From: Actinomycetota bacterium
GTDB taxonomy: Bacteria; Actinomycetota; Aquicultoria; Subteraquimicrobiales; UBA9087
NCBI GenBank assembly: GCA_030019215.1
Contig: JASEEZ010000011.1
Span: 1-55,877 of the forward strand
DNA: 55,877 bases
Direction of reading: 5' to 3'
Part shown: one piece after another, positions 33,691 through 42,436 of the stretch
Numbering within the stretch: the first letter of the stretch is position 1
Layout: each line of letters begins with the position of its first letter
The notes under the pieces: generated by a model
What the model saw: the letters and a program-made list of their open reading frames with translations, nothing else
Told to the model about the DNA's origin: nothing
The model's database searches: none
Translations under genes and position numbers: made by a program

Positions 33691-36185
33691 TAGATGATCT
33701 TCTCTCCGAACGGGGAGTATCGCTGGTCTCGGTTGTAGTGGTCAATTTCAATGGGAAGGAGCATCTAGGGGCGTGCCTCTCCTCTTTGGAGAACTTGAAC
33801 TTTCCCCGCGAGCATCTGGAAGTGATAATGGTGGACAACGCTTCTCGTGATGGATCTGTGAAGTTCGTTTCATCGAGGTTCCCTCAGGTAAAGATCGTTC
33901 GGAATTCAAATAATGTGGGCTTTGCCAAGGCGGTCAACATCGGAGTGGAGCAGGCCAAGGGGGATTATGTAGCCCTCTTAAACAATGATGCAAAGGCCGA
34001 TTCAGGGTGGCTAACTCAGTTGCTTTTACCTGTCCTCTCCCAGAGTGACGTGGTTTGCAGCTCTTCAAAGATACTCACCTGGGATGGAAAGAACATCGAT
34101 TTTGTTGGGGGCACCCTTGGATTTTATGGCCATGGCTTTAAGATGAAGGTAGGTTCTCCCGCCGTCTCTGAAGAGAAAGAAAAGCCGATCCTCTTTCCGT
34201 GCGGTGGGGCCATGCTAGTTGATAGGAGAATCTTTCTCGAGGTGGGGGGGTTTGACGAGGATTATTTTGCTTTCTTTGAGGATGTGGATTTCGGTTGGAG
34301 GCTGTGGGTGCTCGGCTATCGCGTCTTCTTCGCCCCGAAGTCTTTGGCCTATCATCGTCACCATGGGACAACCTCAAAGGTTGGATACGAAAGGGAGAGA
34401 TTTCTCCTCGAGAGGAATGCCCTCTACACCGTCGTCAAAAATTACGATGAGGAGAGGTTCCAGCGGATTTTCCCGGTGGCCGCTCTCCTCGCTTTGGGGA
34501 GAGGCATGCTCGAGTCCGATCTCGATGTGAGTTCATATCGAATCGGCGATGAATTGACCTCTCACCCTGAGGGGACGGAGCGGATCACACGAATGACCGC
34601 CTGCCATCTACTGGCTGTTCAGGAGTGTTTAGAGAACTTGCCCAGGTTGATGAAGAAAAGACGGGCCATTCAGGAGAGGAGAAAGCGCAGCGATAGCACC
34701 ATTTTGCATCTGTTTGGGGATCCCTTTCGGCCCAATATTCAAACGGAGGATTACGTGAAAATTCAGTCTTCCCTCGTGGACGCCCTCAATCTGGGAGAAC
34801 TTTTTGAGAGGAAGAACAGGGTGCTGATCATCAGTAATGATATAATCGGTGAGCGAATGGCCGGCCCGGCCATCCGTTGCTGGGAGTTTGCCAATGCACT
34901 CAGTCGGGTACATGATGTAATCCTGGCTGCTCCAAATGAGACCGGACTTAACCCCGACGATTTCGTAGTGAGACAATACAACCGGCGTGTTCTCAAGGAC
35001 CTGGTCAAATGGTGTGATGTCTTCATTTGTCAAGGCTTTGTTCTTCACCACTTCCCATTCTTAAAGAATGCGGGCAAGCCGATCGTGGTTGACATTTACG
35101 ATCCTTTCACCCTGGAAATGCTGGAACTGTTCAAGTACAAAGATTTCCAGGAGAGAGAGGCCTTAAACGAGGCCAATCTAGAGGTTTTGAACGATCAGTT
35201 GATGGTGGGCGATTTCTTCATCTGTGCCAGCGAGAAACAACGGGATTACTGGATCGGCATGCTTTGCAGTCTTAATAGGATCAATCCCCACACCTACGAT
35301 CGGGATAAAACCCTGCGAAACTTTATCGATGTCATTCCTTTCGGTCTCCCTTCCGTCAAGCCCTGCCACAATCGGGTCGTTCTCAAAGGGGTGCACCCCA
35401 AGATAGGCGAGGACGACAAGTTGATTTTGTGGGGCGGGGGTATCTACAACTGGTTTGACCCAATCACTCTGATCAAAGCGATGGATGAGATCGCGCAAGA
35501 GAGGAAGGATGTAAAACTCTATTTCATGGGTCTGAAGCACCCCAATCCAGATGTTCCGGAGATGAAGATGTGTCTGGACGCCATTAAATTGAGCGAGGAG
35601 TTGGGGCTGAAGGACGAGTTCGTCTTCTTCAATTACGACTGGGTACCTTATGAGGAGAGGGAGAACTATCTTCTGGAGACGGATATTGGCATCAGCACTC
35701 ACCTGGAGCATGTGGAGACGAGCTATTCTTTTAGAACGCGGATCCTAGACTATCTCTGGGCGGGATTGCCCATAATCTCTACCAAGGGCGATTCCATGAG
35801 TGATTTGGTCGAGAAGTACGAGTTGGGGAGGACGGTCGAGGCGGAGAGCGCCGAGGAACTAAAGGAGGCCATCCTGGAACTGGTGGAGGACGAGGGTTTG
35901 TGCCGGAGGCTAAAGGAGAACATCGAGCGAGTGGTCCCTCAGTTTACCTGGGAGAAGGTGGCCACCCCACTCATCGAGTTCTGCGGAAATCCCGTTTTAG
36001 CTCCAGACAAAAAACCCGAAGGTGGTTCCCTTAAATCTCGCGAAGGAGCTGCCCAGAATGGTTTACCGAGGAGATCGCTCTGGTATTACCTTAAAAGGCT
36101 TTGGTTCCACTTTAGAAAAGAGGGTCTCGGTGGTGTCATTTTTCACGGCCGGAATTTGGCCTATAGGATGTTAAGAGGACGATAG
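33687..36185 (+). CDS. Two-domain glycosyltransferase (GT2 + GT4)
   Basis: 832 residues. The N-terminal 300 form a GT2 (GT-A) domain like rhamnosyltransferases: VSVVVVNFNGKEHL, VMVDNASRDGS-type strand, NNVGFAKAVNIG, ALLNNDAKADSGWL (DxD-like) and GGFDEDYFAFFEDVDFGWRL. After a linker, residues about 370-770 form a GT4-like (GT-B) domain with LILWGGGIYNWFDP, ELGLKDEFVFFNYDWVP and ISTHLEHVETSYSFRTRILDYLWAGLP. A fused enzyme could add two sugars in sequence. The start is coupled to the upstream methyltransferase. Confidence 0.88.
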   Translation: MIDDLLSERGVSLVSVVVVNFNGKEHLGACLSSLENLNFPREHLEVIMVDNASRDGSVKFVSSRFPQVKIVRNSNNVGFAKAVNIGVEQAKGDYVALLNNDAKADSGWLTQLLLPVLSQSDVVCSSSKILTWDGKNIDFVGGTLGFYGHGFKMKVGSPAVSEEKEKPILFPCGGAMLVDRRIFLEVGGFDEDYFAFFEDVDFGWRLWVLGYRVFFAPKSLAYHRHHGTTSKVGYERERFLLERNALYTVVKNYDEERFQRIFPVAALLALGRGMLESDLDVSSYRIGDELTSHPEGTERITRMTACHLLAVQECLENLPRLMKKRRAIQERRKRSDSTILHLFGDPFRPNIQTEDYVKIQSSLVDALNLGELFERKNRVLIISNDIIGERMAGPAIRCWEFANALSRVHDVILAAPNETGLNPDDFVVRQYNRRVLKDLVKWCDVFICQGFVLHHFPFLKNAGKPIVVDIYDPFTLEMLELFKYKDFQEREALNEANLEVLNDQLMVGDFFICASEKQRDYWIGMLCSLNRINPHTYDRDKTLRNFIDVIPFGLPSVKPCHNRVVLKGVHPKIGEDDKLILWGGGIYNWFDPITLIKAMDEIAQERKDVKLYFMGLKHPNPDVPEMKMCLDAIKLSEELGLKDEFVFFNYDWVPYEERENYLLETDIGISTHLEHVETSYSFRTRILDYLWAGLPIISTKGDSMSDLVEKYELGRTVEAESAEELKEAILELVEDEGLCRRLKENIERVVPQFTWEKVATPLIEFCGNPVLAPDKKPEGGSLKSREGAAQNGLPRRSLWYYLKRLWFHFRKEGLGGVIFHGRNLAYRMLRGR

Positions 36186-36201
36186 GATTCGGAGGGAAGT
36201 T

Positions 36202-36573
36202 ATGACTAAATCTCTTATCTTGATATTTCTGAGCATCGCCATAGCTGTCGCAGGCCAGCTTTGCCTGAAGGCGGGGATGGAGCGAGTGGGGAGAATTTCT
36301 GCCGCCAGTCTTTCTCGTCCGCTGGAGACTTCAGCAAGAGTTGTCACCACTCCACTGGTTGTTTTGGGGCTCTTCTTTTACGCTCTTTCGGCCGTTTTTT
36401 GGCTAGTTGTGCTGTCAAGGGTCGATCTGAGCTTTGCCTATCCGATGGTGGGTTTGAGTTACGTCCTGGTCCTGCTGTTTTCGTCGATCTTTCTCGGGGA
36501 GCAGGTCGGCTCCGCTCGTTGGATCGGTGCGGTAATCATTTGCGTGGGGGTAGCCCTGATCGCACAGACATAA
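36202..36573 (+). CDS. Small multidrug resistance / EamA-like four-helix membrane protein
   Basis: 123 residues with four membrane helices: LILIFLSIAIAVAGQLCLKAG, LVVLGLFFYALSAVFWLVVL, LSFAYPMVGLSYVLVLLFSS and WIGAVIICVGVALIA. The FAYPMVGLSYVLVL and GEQVG motifs fit the ArnE/ArnF-type or EamA half-size family, which in several systems flips undecaprenyl-phosphate-sugars. Context among glycosyltransferases supports flipping a lipid-linked sugar for the GT39-type enzymes. ATG start behind GGAGG. Confidence 0.8.
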   Translation: MTKSLILIFLSIAIAVAGQLCLKAGMERVGRISAASLSRPLETSARVVTTPLVVLGLFFYALSAVFWLVVLSRVDLSFAYPMVGLSYVLVLLFSSIFLGEQVGSARWIGAVIICVGVALIAQT

Positions 36574-36687
36574 ATCCCGTATTGGAGACTGAACCGGTGC
36601 ACAGGTTCCCTGGGCGCATTCGTGGACGCGATTGTTGTATCTTTCACCCAGGCGACTTATGAGGTGCACCTAATTTATGTTTGGGGC

Positions 36688-37033
36688 TCTTCTCCAAAAA
36701 TGGTGGGTGGAACAACTAAGGCGAGGTGAAGTGTAAAGAGAGCTTTAGGATTCAAGGATTCCAGGAGTCAAGGGGTCAAGTGACCTTTCGACAAGCTCAA
36801 GGTCATCCTGAACAGAGTTGAAGGATGAAAATCTTATCTTTCGATGAACTCAAGGTAACCCTGACCCTTCGACAAACTCAGGGTCATCCTGAGGGATTCG
36901 AAGGATGAGGGATTCGAAGGGTTGGAAAATAAAACACTCGAATCCTAGAATCCTCGACCCCTTGAATCCTTCTATGAGCAAGTCTTTTGGCAAAGAACGA
37001 GTTAATGGTTTGCCTACTAAAAGCGGGGAAGAA
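36688..37033 (+). mobile_element. MITE-like element, family 1, copy B (346 bp)
   Basis: It starts TCTTCTCCAAAAATGGTGGG and ends with the inverse type TAAAAGCGGGGAAGAA. The core has AGGATTCAAGGATTCCAGG and CACTCGAATCCTAGAATCC words as in the other copies. It is longer because a cluster of CCCTTCGACAAACTCAGGGT repeats (about 36780-36910) has entered it. The 481-base gap 36574-37054 otherwise shows no gene. Confidence 0.7.
36780..36912. repeat. Cluster of CCTTTCGACAAGCTCAAGGTCATCC-type repeats
   Basis: Several words of the type CCTTTCGACAAGCTCAAGG, TTTCGATGAACTCAAGGT and CCCTTCGACAAACTCAGGGT occur within 130 bases, separated by GTCATCCTGA. They are imperfect palindromes of the same family as at 23484 and 27484, nested in element copy B. 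Confidence 0.75.
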
Positions 37034-37054
37034 CTATATGTGGAGGGGTAGGGA

Positions 37055-38044
37055 ATGAAGCTCGTTTCCGTCATCATTTTAAACTGGAACGGCAAGGAGC
37101 TCCTCTTGGACTGCATCGACTCGGTGTTGAAACAGACTTACCAGCCAATCGAGCTCATCGTGGTGGATAATGCCTCCACGGATGGTTCTTTGGCGTTGTT
37201 GAGGGAGAGGTACCCCGATTTGAAAACGGTCGAAAATCGAACCAACCTCGGATTCTCTAAGTCGATGAATAAGGGGATAGGGGAGTGCAAGGGGGATTAC
37301 GTAATGCCCTTGAATTACGATGTGATCTTGGAGAGTAACTTTGTCGAGGAGATGGTCAAGTCCGCTGAAATGCGGGACGAGATCGGTTCTGTTTCCGGGA
37401 AGCTCTTGAGGTTCGACAGGGAAGGGAATCGGCCCATCATCGACTCCACAGGGCACATCCTCTTTCGCAATCGCCTCTCGGTTAACAGGGGGGAGAGCGA
37501 GGTCGACGACGGCCAATACGAGGAAGTCGAGTTCGTCTTCGGGACGTGTGGAGCTGCCCCCCTTTATAAGCGGGAGATGCTCGAAGACGTGAAGGTCGAC
37601 GGCGAATATTACGATGAGGATTTCTTCGCTTTCTGGGAGGACGTCGATCTCGATTGGCGGGCTCAGTTGCGGGGGTGGAAGTGCATCTATACACCCAGGG
37701 CTGTAGCCTACCACCAGAGAGGAGGTCCGGCGATTCGTCGTTCTAAAATCGTCGAACTCCATAACTACAAGAACCGGTATCTGACGATGCTCAAAAATGA
37801 CGATCTACGGGGTCTTCTAAGAGTTCTACCCCAGCTTCTCCTCACCGAGTTGTTGAAGGGGGGAGCATTGCTGGTGCGCTGCCCCTGGGCCCTCAGGGGA
37901 TGGGTGGATGCGCTGAGACTGCTTCCTTCCTCCCTGGCCAAGCGAAGGGTTATCCAGAGAAGAAGGGTGGTCGGGCGGTCTGAGATGGAGAAGTGGTTCG
38001 AGAAGTTTGACTATTGGAGATGGATCAAACGTCATCTGAGGTAG
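37055..38044 (+). CDS. GT2 family glycosyltransferase (rhamnosyltransferase-like)
   Basis: 329 residues. GT-A fold with VSVIILNWNGKELL at the N-terminus, VVDNASTDGSLALL, NLGFSKSMNKGIGE, the metal-binding region MPLNYDV (Asn-Tyr-Asp in place of the usual NSD/NND) and YDEDFFAFWEDVDLDWRAQLRGWK. The C-terminal part is basic with a possible membrane-associated segment (LLPQLLLTELLKGGALLV). It probably uses a dTDP- or UDP-sugar in the cytoplasm. ATG start behind GGAGGGGTAGG. It begins just after element copy B and is followed closely by a second GT2 gene. Confidence 0.9.
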   Translation: MKLVSVIILNWNGKELLLDCIDSVLKQTYQPIELIVVDNASTDGSLALLRERYPDLKTVENRTNLGFSKSMNKGIGECKGDYVMPLNYDVILESNFVEEMVKSAEMRDEIGSVSGKLLRFDREGNRPIIDSTGHILFRNRLSVNRGESEVDDGQYEEVEFVFGTCGAAPLYKREMLEDVKVDGEYYDEDFFAFWEDVDLDWRAQLRGWKCIYTPRAVAYHQRGGPAIRRSKIVELHNYKNRYLTMLKNDDLRGLLRVLPQLLLTELLKGGALLVRCPWALRGWVDALRLLPSSLAKRRVIQRRRVVGRSEMEKWFEKFDYWRWIKRHLR

Positions 38045-38056
38045 GAAGTGGATTCG

Positions 38057-38920
38057 ATGCTTACCGTGGCCATCGTCAACTGGAATACAAGGGATCTTCT
38101 GGGGCGATGTCTTTCCTCTATCTTCGAGGCCGACTCCAGGGTGGATTTCGAGGTCATGGTCGTGGATAATGGTTCCTCGGATGGCAGCGTTGAGATGATC
38201 AAGGCCAAGTTTCCCCAGGTGAGACTGGTGGAAAATGAGGTCAACCTTGGTTATTGCAGGGCTTCCAATCAGGCCATGAGGGGCAGTCGGGCGAAGTATT
38301 TGCTTTTGCTCAATAGCGACACCGAGATCTTCCCGGGAACTCTAGATTCGCTGGTCGATTTCGCCGAGGCACATTCGGAAGTGGGAGCTGTGGGACCGAG
38401 ACTGGTGAATCCCGATGGGACACTCCAGTACTCGTGTCGGGGTTTTCCTTCCTTTGGACAAGCCATCATGCATGCCTTCATCGGCCCGCTATTTCCCGAC
38501 AATCCCTACACCAGGGCATATAAAATGGTCGAGTGGGACCATTCCAGCGAGCGAGAGGTGGACTGGATATCGGGCGCCGCGATGTTTCTTAAGCGGGAGG
38601 TTGCGGAGCAGGTCGGTTTCTTTGATGAAGATTACTTCATGTATGTTGAGGATGTGGATCTTTGTTACCGTTTGTGGCAGGCCGGTTGGAAGGTTTACTA
38701 TTTTCCAAAAGCGAGGGTGATGCACCACATCGCCAAGAGCAGCAGGCAGAGTCCCGGTATGATTCTGGAGCATCATCGAAGCCTCTATCATTTTTACACC
38801 AAGCGATATCAAAATTCCTACAAAAGATACCTTACTTTTTTGGTGGCGGTGGGCCTGTTTGTGAGGGCATCCGTGGTGATAGTGATGAGTTTTCTGAAGG
38901 GACGGCGGGCATCCAGATGA
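38057..38920 (+). CDS. GT2 family glycosyltransferase (rhamnosyltransferase-like)
   Basis: 287 residues from ATG 38057; the GTG at 38048 lies against the TAGGAAG ribosome-binding site and is less likely. GT2 motifs: LTVAIVNWNTRDLLGRCLSS, VVDNGSSDGSVEMI, NLGYCRASNQAM, LLLNSDTEIFPG (SD metal site) and FDEDYFMYVEDVDLCYRLW. A hydrophobic segment near the end (LTFLVAVGLFVRASVVIVM) may tether it to the membrane. The stop overlaps the ATG of the next gene (ATGA at 38917), so the two are coupled. Confidence 0.9.
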   Translation: MLTVAIVNWNTRDLLGRCLSSIFEADSRVDFEVMVVDNGSSDGSVEMIKAKFPQVRLVENEVNLGYCRASNQAMRGSRAKYLLLLNSDTEIFPGTLDSLVDFAEAHSEVGAVGPRLVNPDGTLQYSCRGFPSFGQAIMHAFIGPLFPDNPYTRAYKMVEWDHSSEREVDWISGAAMFLKREVAEQVGFFDEDYFMYVEDVDLCYRLWQAGWKVYYFPKARVMHHIAKSSRQSPGMILEHHRSLYHFYTKRYQNSYKRYLTFLVAVGLFVRASVVIVMSFLKGRRASR

Positions 38921-40311
38921 GAGAGCGTTTTAGAAGCTGGGATCGTCAGCGCAAAATTCTGGCTCTGATACTGTTGGTGACCTTCCTGAGGGGGACCATC
39001 TATGCTTCCATTACCCCTTTGTGGCAGGCGCCGGATGAACCCTTCCATTACGAGTATGTAGGGGAGTTGGGCAGGAAATTTGGAGCTGGGGAAGAACACA
39101 CCTCTACGGAGACGGAGATTTTGATCTCCATGCAACGGTGGGATTTCTGGCGATACCAAAATCAGCTCACTCCAGAATCCACTCCCTGGGGCTTCAGCGA
39201 TGTCCCCTTTTTCTCGACCATCAGGTACTTGGACAGGGCTCCTCTCTATTACTATCTTTGTCTCCCTCTTTATTTTCCCGTATCCAATTCGGCCACGGAT
39301 CTTCGAGTCTATACCTTGAGACTTGCGAATGTCTTTTGGGGTGTCCTTATCGTTTTCATGTCTTATCTCATTGCCAGGGGAGTTTTTCCTCGCGATGAGG
39401 TGGTAAGTCTGGGGACACCCATCTTCGTTTCTTTTTTGCCCATGCACACCACACTCATGGCCTCAATCAACAGCGACAATTTGGTGAATCTACTTTTCTG
39501 CCTCTTTCTTTACCTGGCGATCAAGATTTTAAGAAAAGGAGCATCGTGGACATCGGTTGGAGTGCTGGTTCTGGTCATGATCCTGAGTTTTGCCACGAAG
39601 CGCACCGCCATTGCCCAGCTTCCGTTTGCTCTCCTGATCCCTGGATTTTTGTTGTTTCGGAGGAAATCACCGAGCCTTAAAGCTTGGTTGAGGAGGGTTG
39701 GGTTGACTTCTCTGTGGTTTTTGGCTTTAGCTGCTCTCTTCATTCCCGCGAGCAATTTGATGGAAAAGGTCTTAAAAACCCAGGTGAACACCTCTGAACT
39801 TTGTTTAAGGTTTTGGAACTTTCTACACTCCCCGAAACCTCTTGGCAGGTTAGTCTTTAATTGTGGGGTTATGTTTAGAAGTTTCTGGGGCCATTTCGGG
39901 TGGATGAGCATCCCCTTGAGCTCGAATTATTACAGGATAATGCTGGTTGTAACCCTTGCTTCGATAGTTGGTTTGTTCATCTGGTTGAGCCGTTTGGCGG
40001 CGAAGAGGGAGTCAATAGCTCGCTGGCAGGAGCTCAGCTTGCTGTTTTTGTTTCTTTCCCTCTCGCTCGTTGCCTTAATTGCCATCTTCCGTTGCACCAT
40101 TTATGAGTATGTTCCCTTGCAGGGGAGGTACATTTTCCCTACCATCGCCGTCGCCGGCCTGTTCTTTGTTCTGGGGTTGCGGAGTTTGATTCAGATGGGG
40201 GGCGATTCGTTTAGAGGCAGGGTTTTTCTCTTTGTCCTGACGGCGGGCCTTGCTCTTTTCGACCTGGCCTGTCTTTTTGGCTGTCTTGTTCCCAGATTTT
40301 ACTGTGTTTAG
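38917..40311 (+). CDS. Polytopic membrane protein, DUF2142 / GT39-like glycosyltransferase
   Basis: 464 residues with about 11 hydrophobic segments. The first outside loop carries TPLWQAPDEPFHYEYV, the PDE motif common to DUF2142 and other GT-C glycosyltransferases that use polyprenyl-phosphate sugars. Further typical parts are YLDRAPLYYYLCLPLY and PLQGRYIFPTIAVAGLFF near the C-terminus. I start it at ATG 38917; the frame is open further upstream, but that lies inside the preceding glycosyltransferase gene. Donor and acceptor are unknown. Confidence 0.82.
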   Translation: MRERFRSWDRQRKILALILLVTFLRGTIYASITPLWQAPDEPFHYEYVGELGRKFGAGEEHTSTETEILISMQRWDFWRYQNQLTPESTPWGFSDVPFFSTIRYLDRAPLYYYLCLPLYFPVSNSATDLRVYTLRLANVFWGVLIVFMSYLIARGVFPRDEVVSLGTPIFVSFLPMHTTLMASINSDNLVNLLFCLFLYLAIKILRKGASWTSVGVLVLVMILSFATKRTAIAQLPFALLIPGFLLFRRKSPSLKAWLRRVGLTSLWFLALAALFIPASNLMEKVLKTQVNTSELCLRFWNFLHSPKPLGRLVFNCGVMFRSFWGHFGWMSIPLSSNYYRIMLVVTLASIVGLFIWLSRLAAKRESIARWQELSLLFLFLSLSLVALIAIFRCTIYEYVPLQGRYIFPTIAVAGLFFVLGLRSLIQMGGDSFRGRVFLFVLTAGLALFDLACLFGCLVPRFYCV

Positions 40312-40339
40312 CCCATAAAAGGTATATTAACCACAGGTG

Positions 40340-40473
40340 TTGGTTACACTCTCTGCGGAATTCCTATAGTAATTTGGGGTTATCCGGGAGAGTGCATCTG
40401 CGAGAACCGCGGCGAGTAGGCTCGCAGCAGCTAGCACTCGGAGGGATGCCCCAAACAATATAAGTGTTACCAA
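40340..40473. other. Long nested inverted repeat: candidate structured RNA or palindromic element
   Basis: Three nested pairs are visible: TTGGTTACACT (40340-40350) with AGTGTTACCAA (40463-40473); TTGGGG with nearby ATCC and GAGTGC (40374-40395) against GCACTC, GGAT and CCCCAA (40434-40454); and CTGCGAG (40398-40404) with CTCGCAG (40421-40427). The resulting hairpin would span 134 bases in the gap before the 40.5 kb gene. It does not match a riboswitch I recognise. Confidence 0.55.
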
Positions 40474-40538
40474 TGTGTGTAAACATTACACGTGTGAGGA
40501 TGTAAACTTCTACGGGCTCAGGTAAGGGGGTGAGGTGG

Positions 40539-41198
40539 TTGAGAAAATTATTCCTGATTCTGGCCGGCACATTTTTGATCGCACTCTTTGTTTTAAGTGG
40601 GCATTTTTGCATAATGGATGCCTGCCAAACCATCCATAGTGGACCTACTCCCTCTCTTTCCAAAGTAGAGGTGGGCCAGACGTTTGTTTGTTCTTATGAT
40701 AATCTTTGCCGCGTCGATGTTTTTCTGGCCACCCCTGGCGCTCGTCACCGGGGCAGGATTAATTTTCATCTGAGAAAGAATCTCGGAGATGATGCTGACC
40801 TGCGTTCGGTCTCCGTTGAAGCGTCGAAGATTAAGGATAATCACTACTGTTCCTTTGCTTTTGCTCCCATAAAGGCATCCAAGGGCAGATCCTTCTACTT
40901 TTTCTTGGACTCCTCCGATCTTACACCCCCGGATGTATATGTCTGGTTTTATTCTTCCGAGAAGGCTTATCGGCGGGGTAGGGGTTTTCTCGATGGAAGA
41001 CCTTTGGGTGGCGATCTCCAGTTCAATACCCATTGCAAGGTTGGTTTTTTGAAGGGAACTGGTATAGCTTTGAGTCGGATTGCTCGGGGTAAGCCCTTTG
41101 TTTTCGGGAGCACCCTCTTTTATCCCATCCTTTTCATCGTCTACGGAGGACTCCTTTTGCTGTTGATGTGTACCTTCTTTGCCAAACCGAGGTCATAA
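40539..41198 (+). CDS. Membrane protein of unknown function with an extracytoplasmic beta-rich domain
   Basis: 219 residues. One N-terminal helix (LFLILAGTFLIALFVLSG) and one C-terminal helix (STLFYPILFIVYGGLLLLLM) bracket a domain of about 145 residues with alternating hydrophobic strands (VGQTFVCSYDNLCRVDVFL, GRINFHLRKN, SFAFAPIKASKGRSFYFFLDS, DVYVWFYSSEKAYRRG). The pattern suggests a jelly-roll, possibly carbohydrate-binding, facing outward. I do not recognise a named family. TTG 40539 follows AAGGGGGTGAGG; GTG 40530 is an alternative. It lies among membrane glycosyltransferase genes. Confidence 0.65.
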   Translation: MRKLFLILAGTFLIALFVLSGHFCIMDACQTIHSGPTPSLSKVEVGQTFVCSYDNLCRVDVFLATPGARHRGRINFHLRKNLGDDADLRSVSVEASKIKDNHYCSFAFAPIKASKGRSFYFFLDSSDLTPPDVYVWFYSSEKAYRRGRGFLDGRPLGGDLQFNTHCKVGFLKGTGIALSRIARGKPFVFGSTLFYPILFIVYGGLLLLLMCTFFAKPRS

Positions 41199-41205
41199 AG
41201 AAGAC

Positions 41206-41424
41206 TCTTCTCCATTTTTAGTAGGTGAACCATTAACTCGTTCTTTGCCAAAAGACTTGCTCATAGAAGGATTCGAGGGGTCGAGGATTCTAGGATTCGA
41301 GTGTTTTATTTTCCAAGATTTTCACTTGACTCCTTGACTCCTGGAATCCTTGAATCCTTGAATCCTAAAGCTCTCTTTACACCCTACTCACCGTAGTGGT
41401 TTCTACCCACTATTTTGGAGAAGA
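41206..41424 (-). mobile_element. MITE-like element, family 1, copy C (219 bp)
   Basis: TCTTCTCCATTTTTAGTAGG at the left and, inverted, TCTTCTCCAAAATAGTGGGT at the right are clear terminal inverted repeats. Core words (GATTCGAGGGGTCGAGG, CTTGACTCCTGGAATCC) match the other copies. It lies between the 40.5 kb gene and the Wzz-like gene. Its right end contributes TTGGAG, a possible -35 box. Confidence 0.75.
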
Positions 41425-41444
41425 ACCTAAGTATGTAATATAAT
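41415..41444 (+). promoter_or_regulatory. Possible promoter for the Wzz-like gene, partly inside element copy C
   Basis: TTGGAG (41415-41420) is followed after 18 bases by a perfect TATAAT (41439-41444). Transcription would begin near 41451, and the AGGAGG ribosome-binding site is at 41475-41480. The -35 part belongs to the element's terminal repeat. A consensus-based prediction. Confidence 0.4.
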
Positions 41445-41486
41445 AAGAGCTTGACATTAAGTGATTCCTTTTTCAGGAGGAAAGGC

Positions 41487-42377
41487 ATGGCACAACGGGA
41501 AGAGATCAATGTGGTGAGGTATTTTCGCATTATTGCTCAAAGGAAGTGGTTGATTGCGTTACTCGTGATTGCCGCGATGATAGCGGCCTATGTCTCGAAT
41601 CTGTCTGCCCTCCGCACCTACCAAACGTCAGCCGTGGTGAGGGTGACAAATCCTGGTGCTTTGATCTATCCAACGCCGGCTGCGCTCAACCCCGCCCAAC
41701 TCAACCCGGGCGCTCTTTATCTGGTGGCCTTGAATCCCGCCGATTTAAAACCGGAGTCGCTGGCCGTTGCCGTCACCAGCGATAAGGTTTTGAAAAAAGT
41801 CATCTCAGAGCTAGGTCTAGGTATCTCCCTTGATGATCTCAGAGGGATCACCCAGGTTGGCCGAGTCGAGGGGACCGACACCATAAGAATCTCCGTCACC
41901 TATGCGGAGCCAGAGAAGGCCAAGACCATCGCCAATGCAGTGGCCGGGAGCTTTGTGGGGGTGCGCCAGAAAATTGATGCTGAGAAAAGAAATCTGCTGA
42001 CTCAGAAGCTGGAGAGCATCGAGCAACAGATCAAAGACATCGAGAGGCAGAGTGAAAAGATCGAGGAGGCGCTTTCCAGGGTCAAGTCCGCGAGTATGGG
42101 CGAAGAAGATAGAGCGTCGGTCACCGCCTCAAATCTACAGGCCTTAAGTTCCCTTCAAGTACCGCGTTTCTCCTTAAATCAGGATTACTACAATGTGAAA
42201 GCTCAGTTGGATGAGATGGGAGTCACTGAGATGGTCTCGGAGGCACCCCTTCCGAGAGCTCCTCGGGAGGAACCGGGGACTTTTAAGGTGATCTTTGCGG
42301 GCGTATTGGCTTTGGTAGCCGGGGCCGTTCTGGCCATTTTCGGTGATTACCTGGCTGGCCTGAAATCGTCTCAGTGA
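41487..42377 (+). CDS. Wzz/chain-length determinant family membrane protein
   Basis: 296 residues. Two membrane helices (residues about 19-37, WLIALLVIAAMIAAYVS, and about 265-287, VIFAGVLALVAGAVLAIFG) flank an extracytoplasmic part with a helical coil (LLTQKLESIEQQIKDIERQ). This is the layout of polysaccharide co-polymerases (Wzz/CapA). An unusual stretch repeats the words ALNPAQLNPGAL and ALNPADLKPESL in the N-terminal outer part. No tyrosine kinase domain is fused or adjacent. ATG 41487 has CAGGAGG 6 bases upstream. Confidence 0.85.
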   Translation: MAQREEINVVRYFRIIAQRKWLIALLVIAAMIAAYVSNLSALRTYQTSAVVRVTNPGALIYPTPAALNPAQLNPGALYLVALNPADLKPESLAVAVTSDKVLKKVISELGLGISLDDLRGITQVGRVEGTDTIRISVTYAEPEKAKTIANAVAGSFVGVRQKIDAEKRNLLTQKLESIEQQIKDIERQSEKIEEALSRVKSASMGEEDRASVTASNLQALSSLQVPRFSLNQDYYNVKAQLDEMGVTEMVSEAPLPRAPREEPGTFKVIFAGVLALVAGAVLAIFGDYLAGLKSSQ

Positions 42378-42436
42378 ATCTTATTGTCCGATGCGTTCTC
42401 CTCGCTTTTGATCCATTTCTTGGTTCGGAGAGATAA

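Noticed and set aside
36574-36662. Extra coding frame after the SMR-type gene
   Set aside because: The overlapping open frame reads through the SMR gene in another phase and has no start signal or domain.
38662-38916. N-terminal extension of the DUF2142/GT39-like protein
   Set aside because: The open frame runs back into the preceding glycosyltransferase gene, but that part is low in family features and the ATG at 38917 overlaps the upstream stop in the usual ATGA way.
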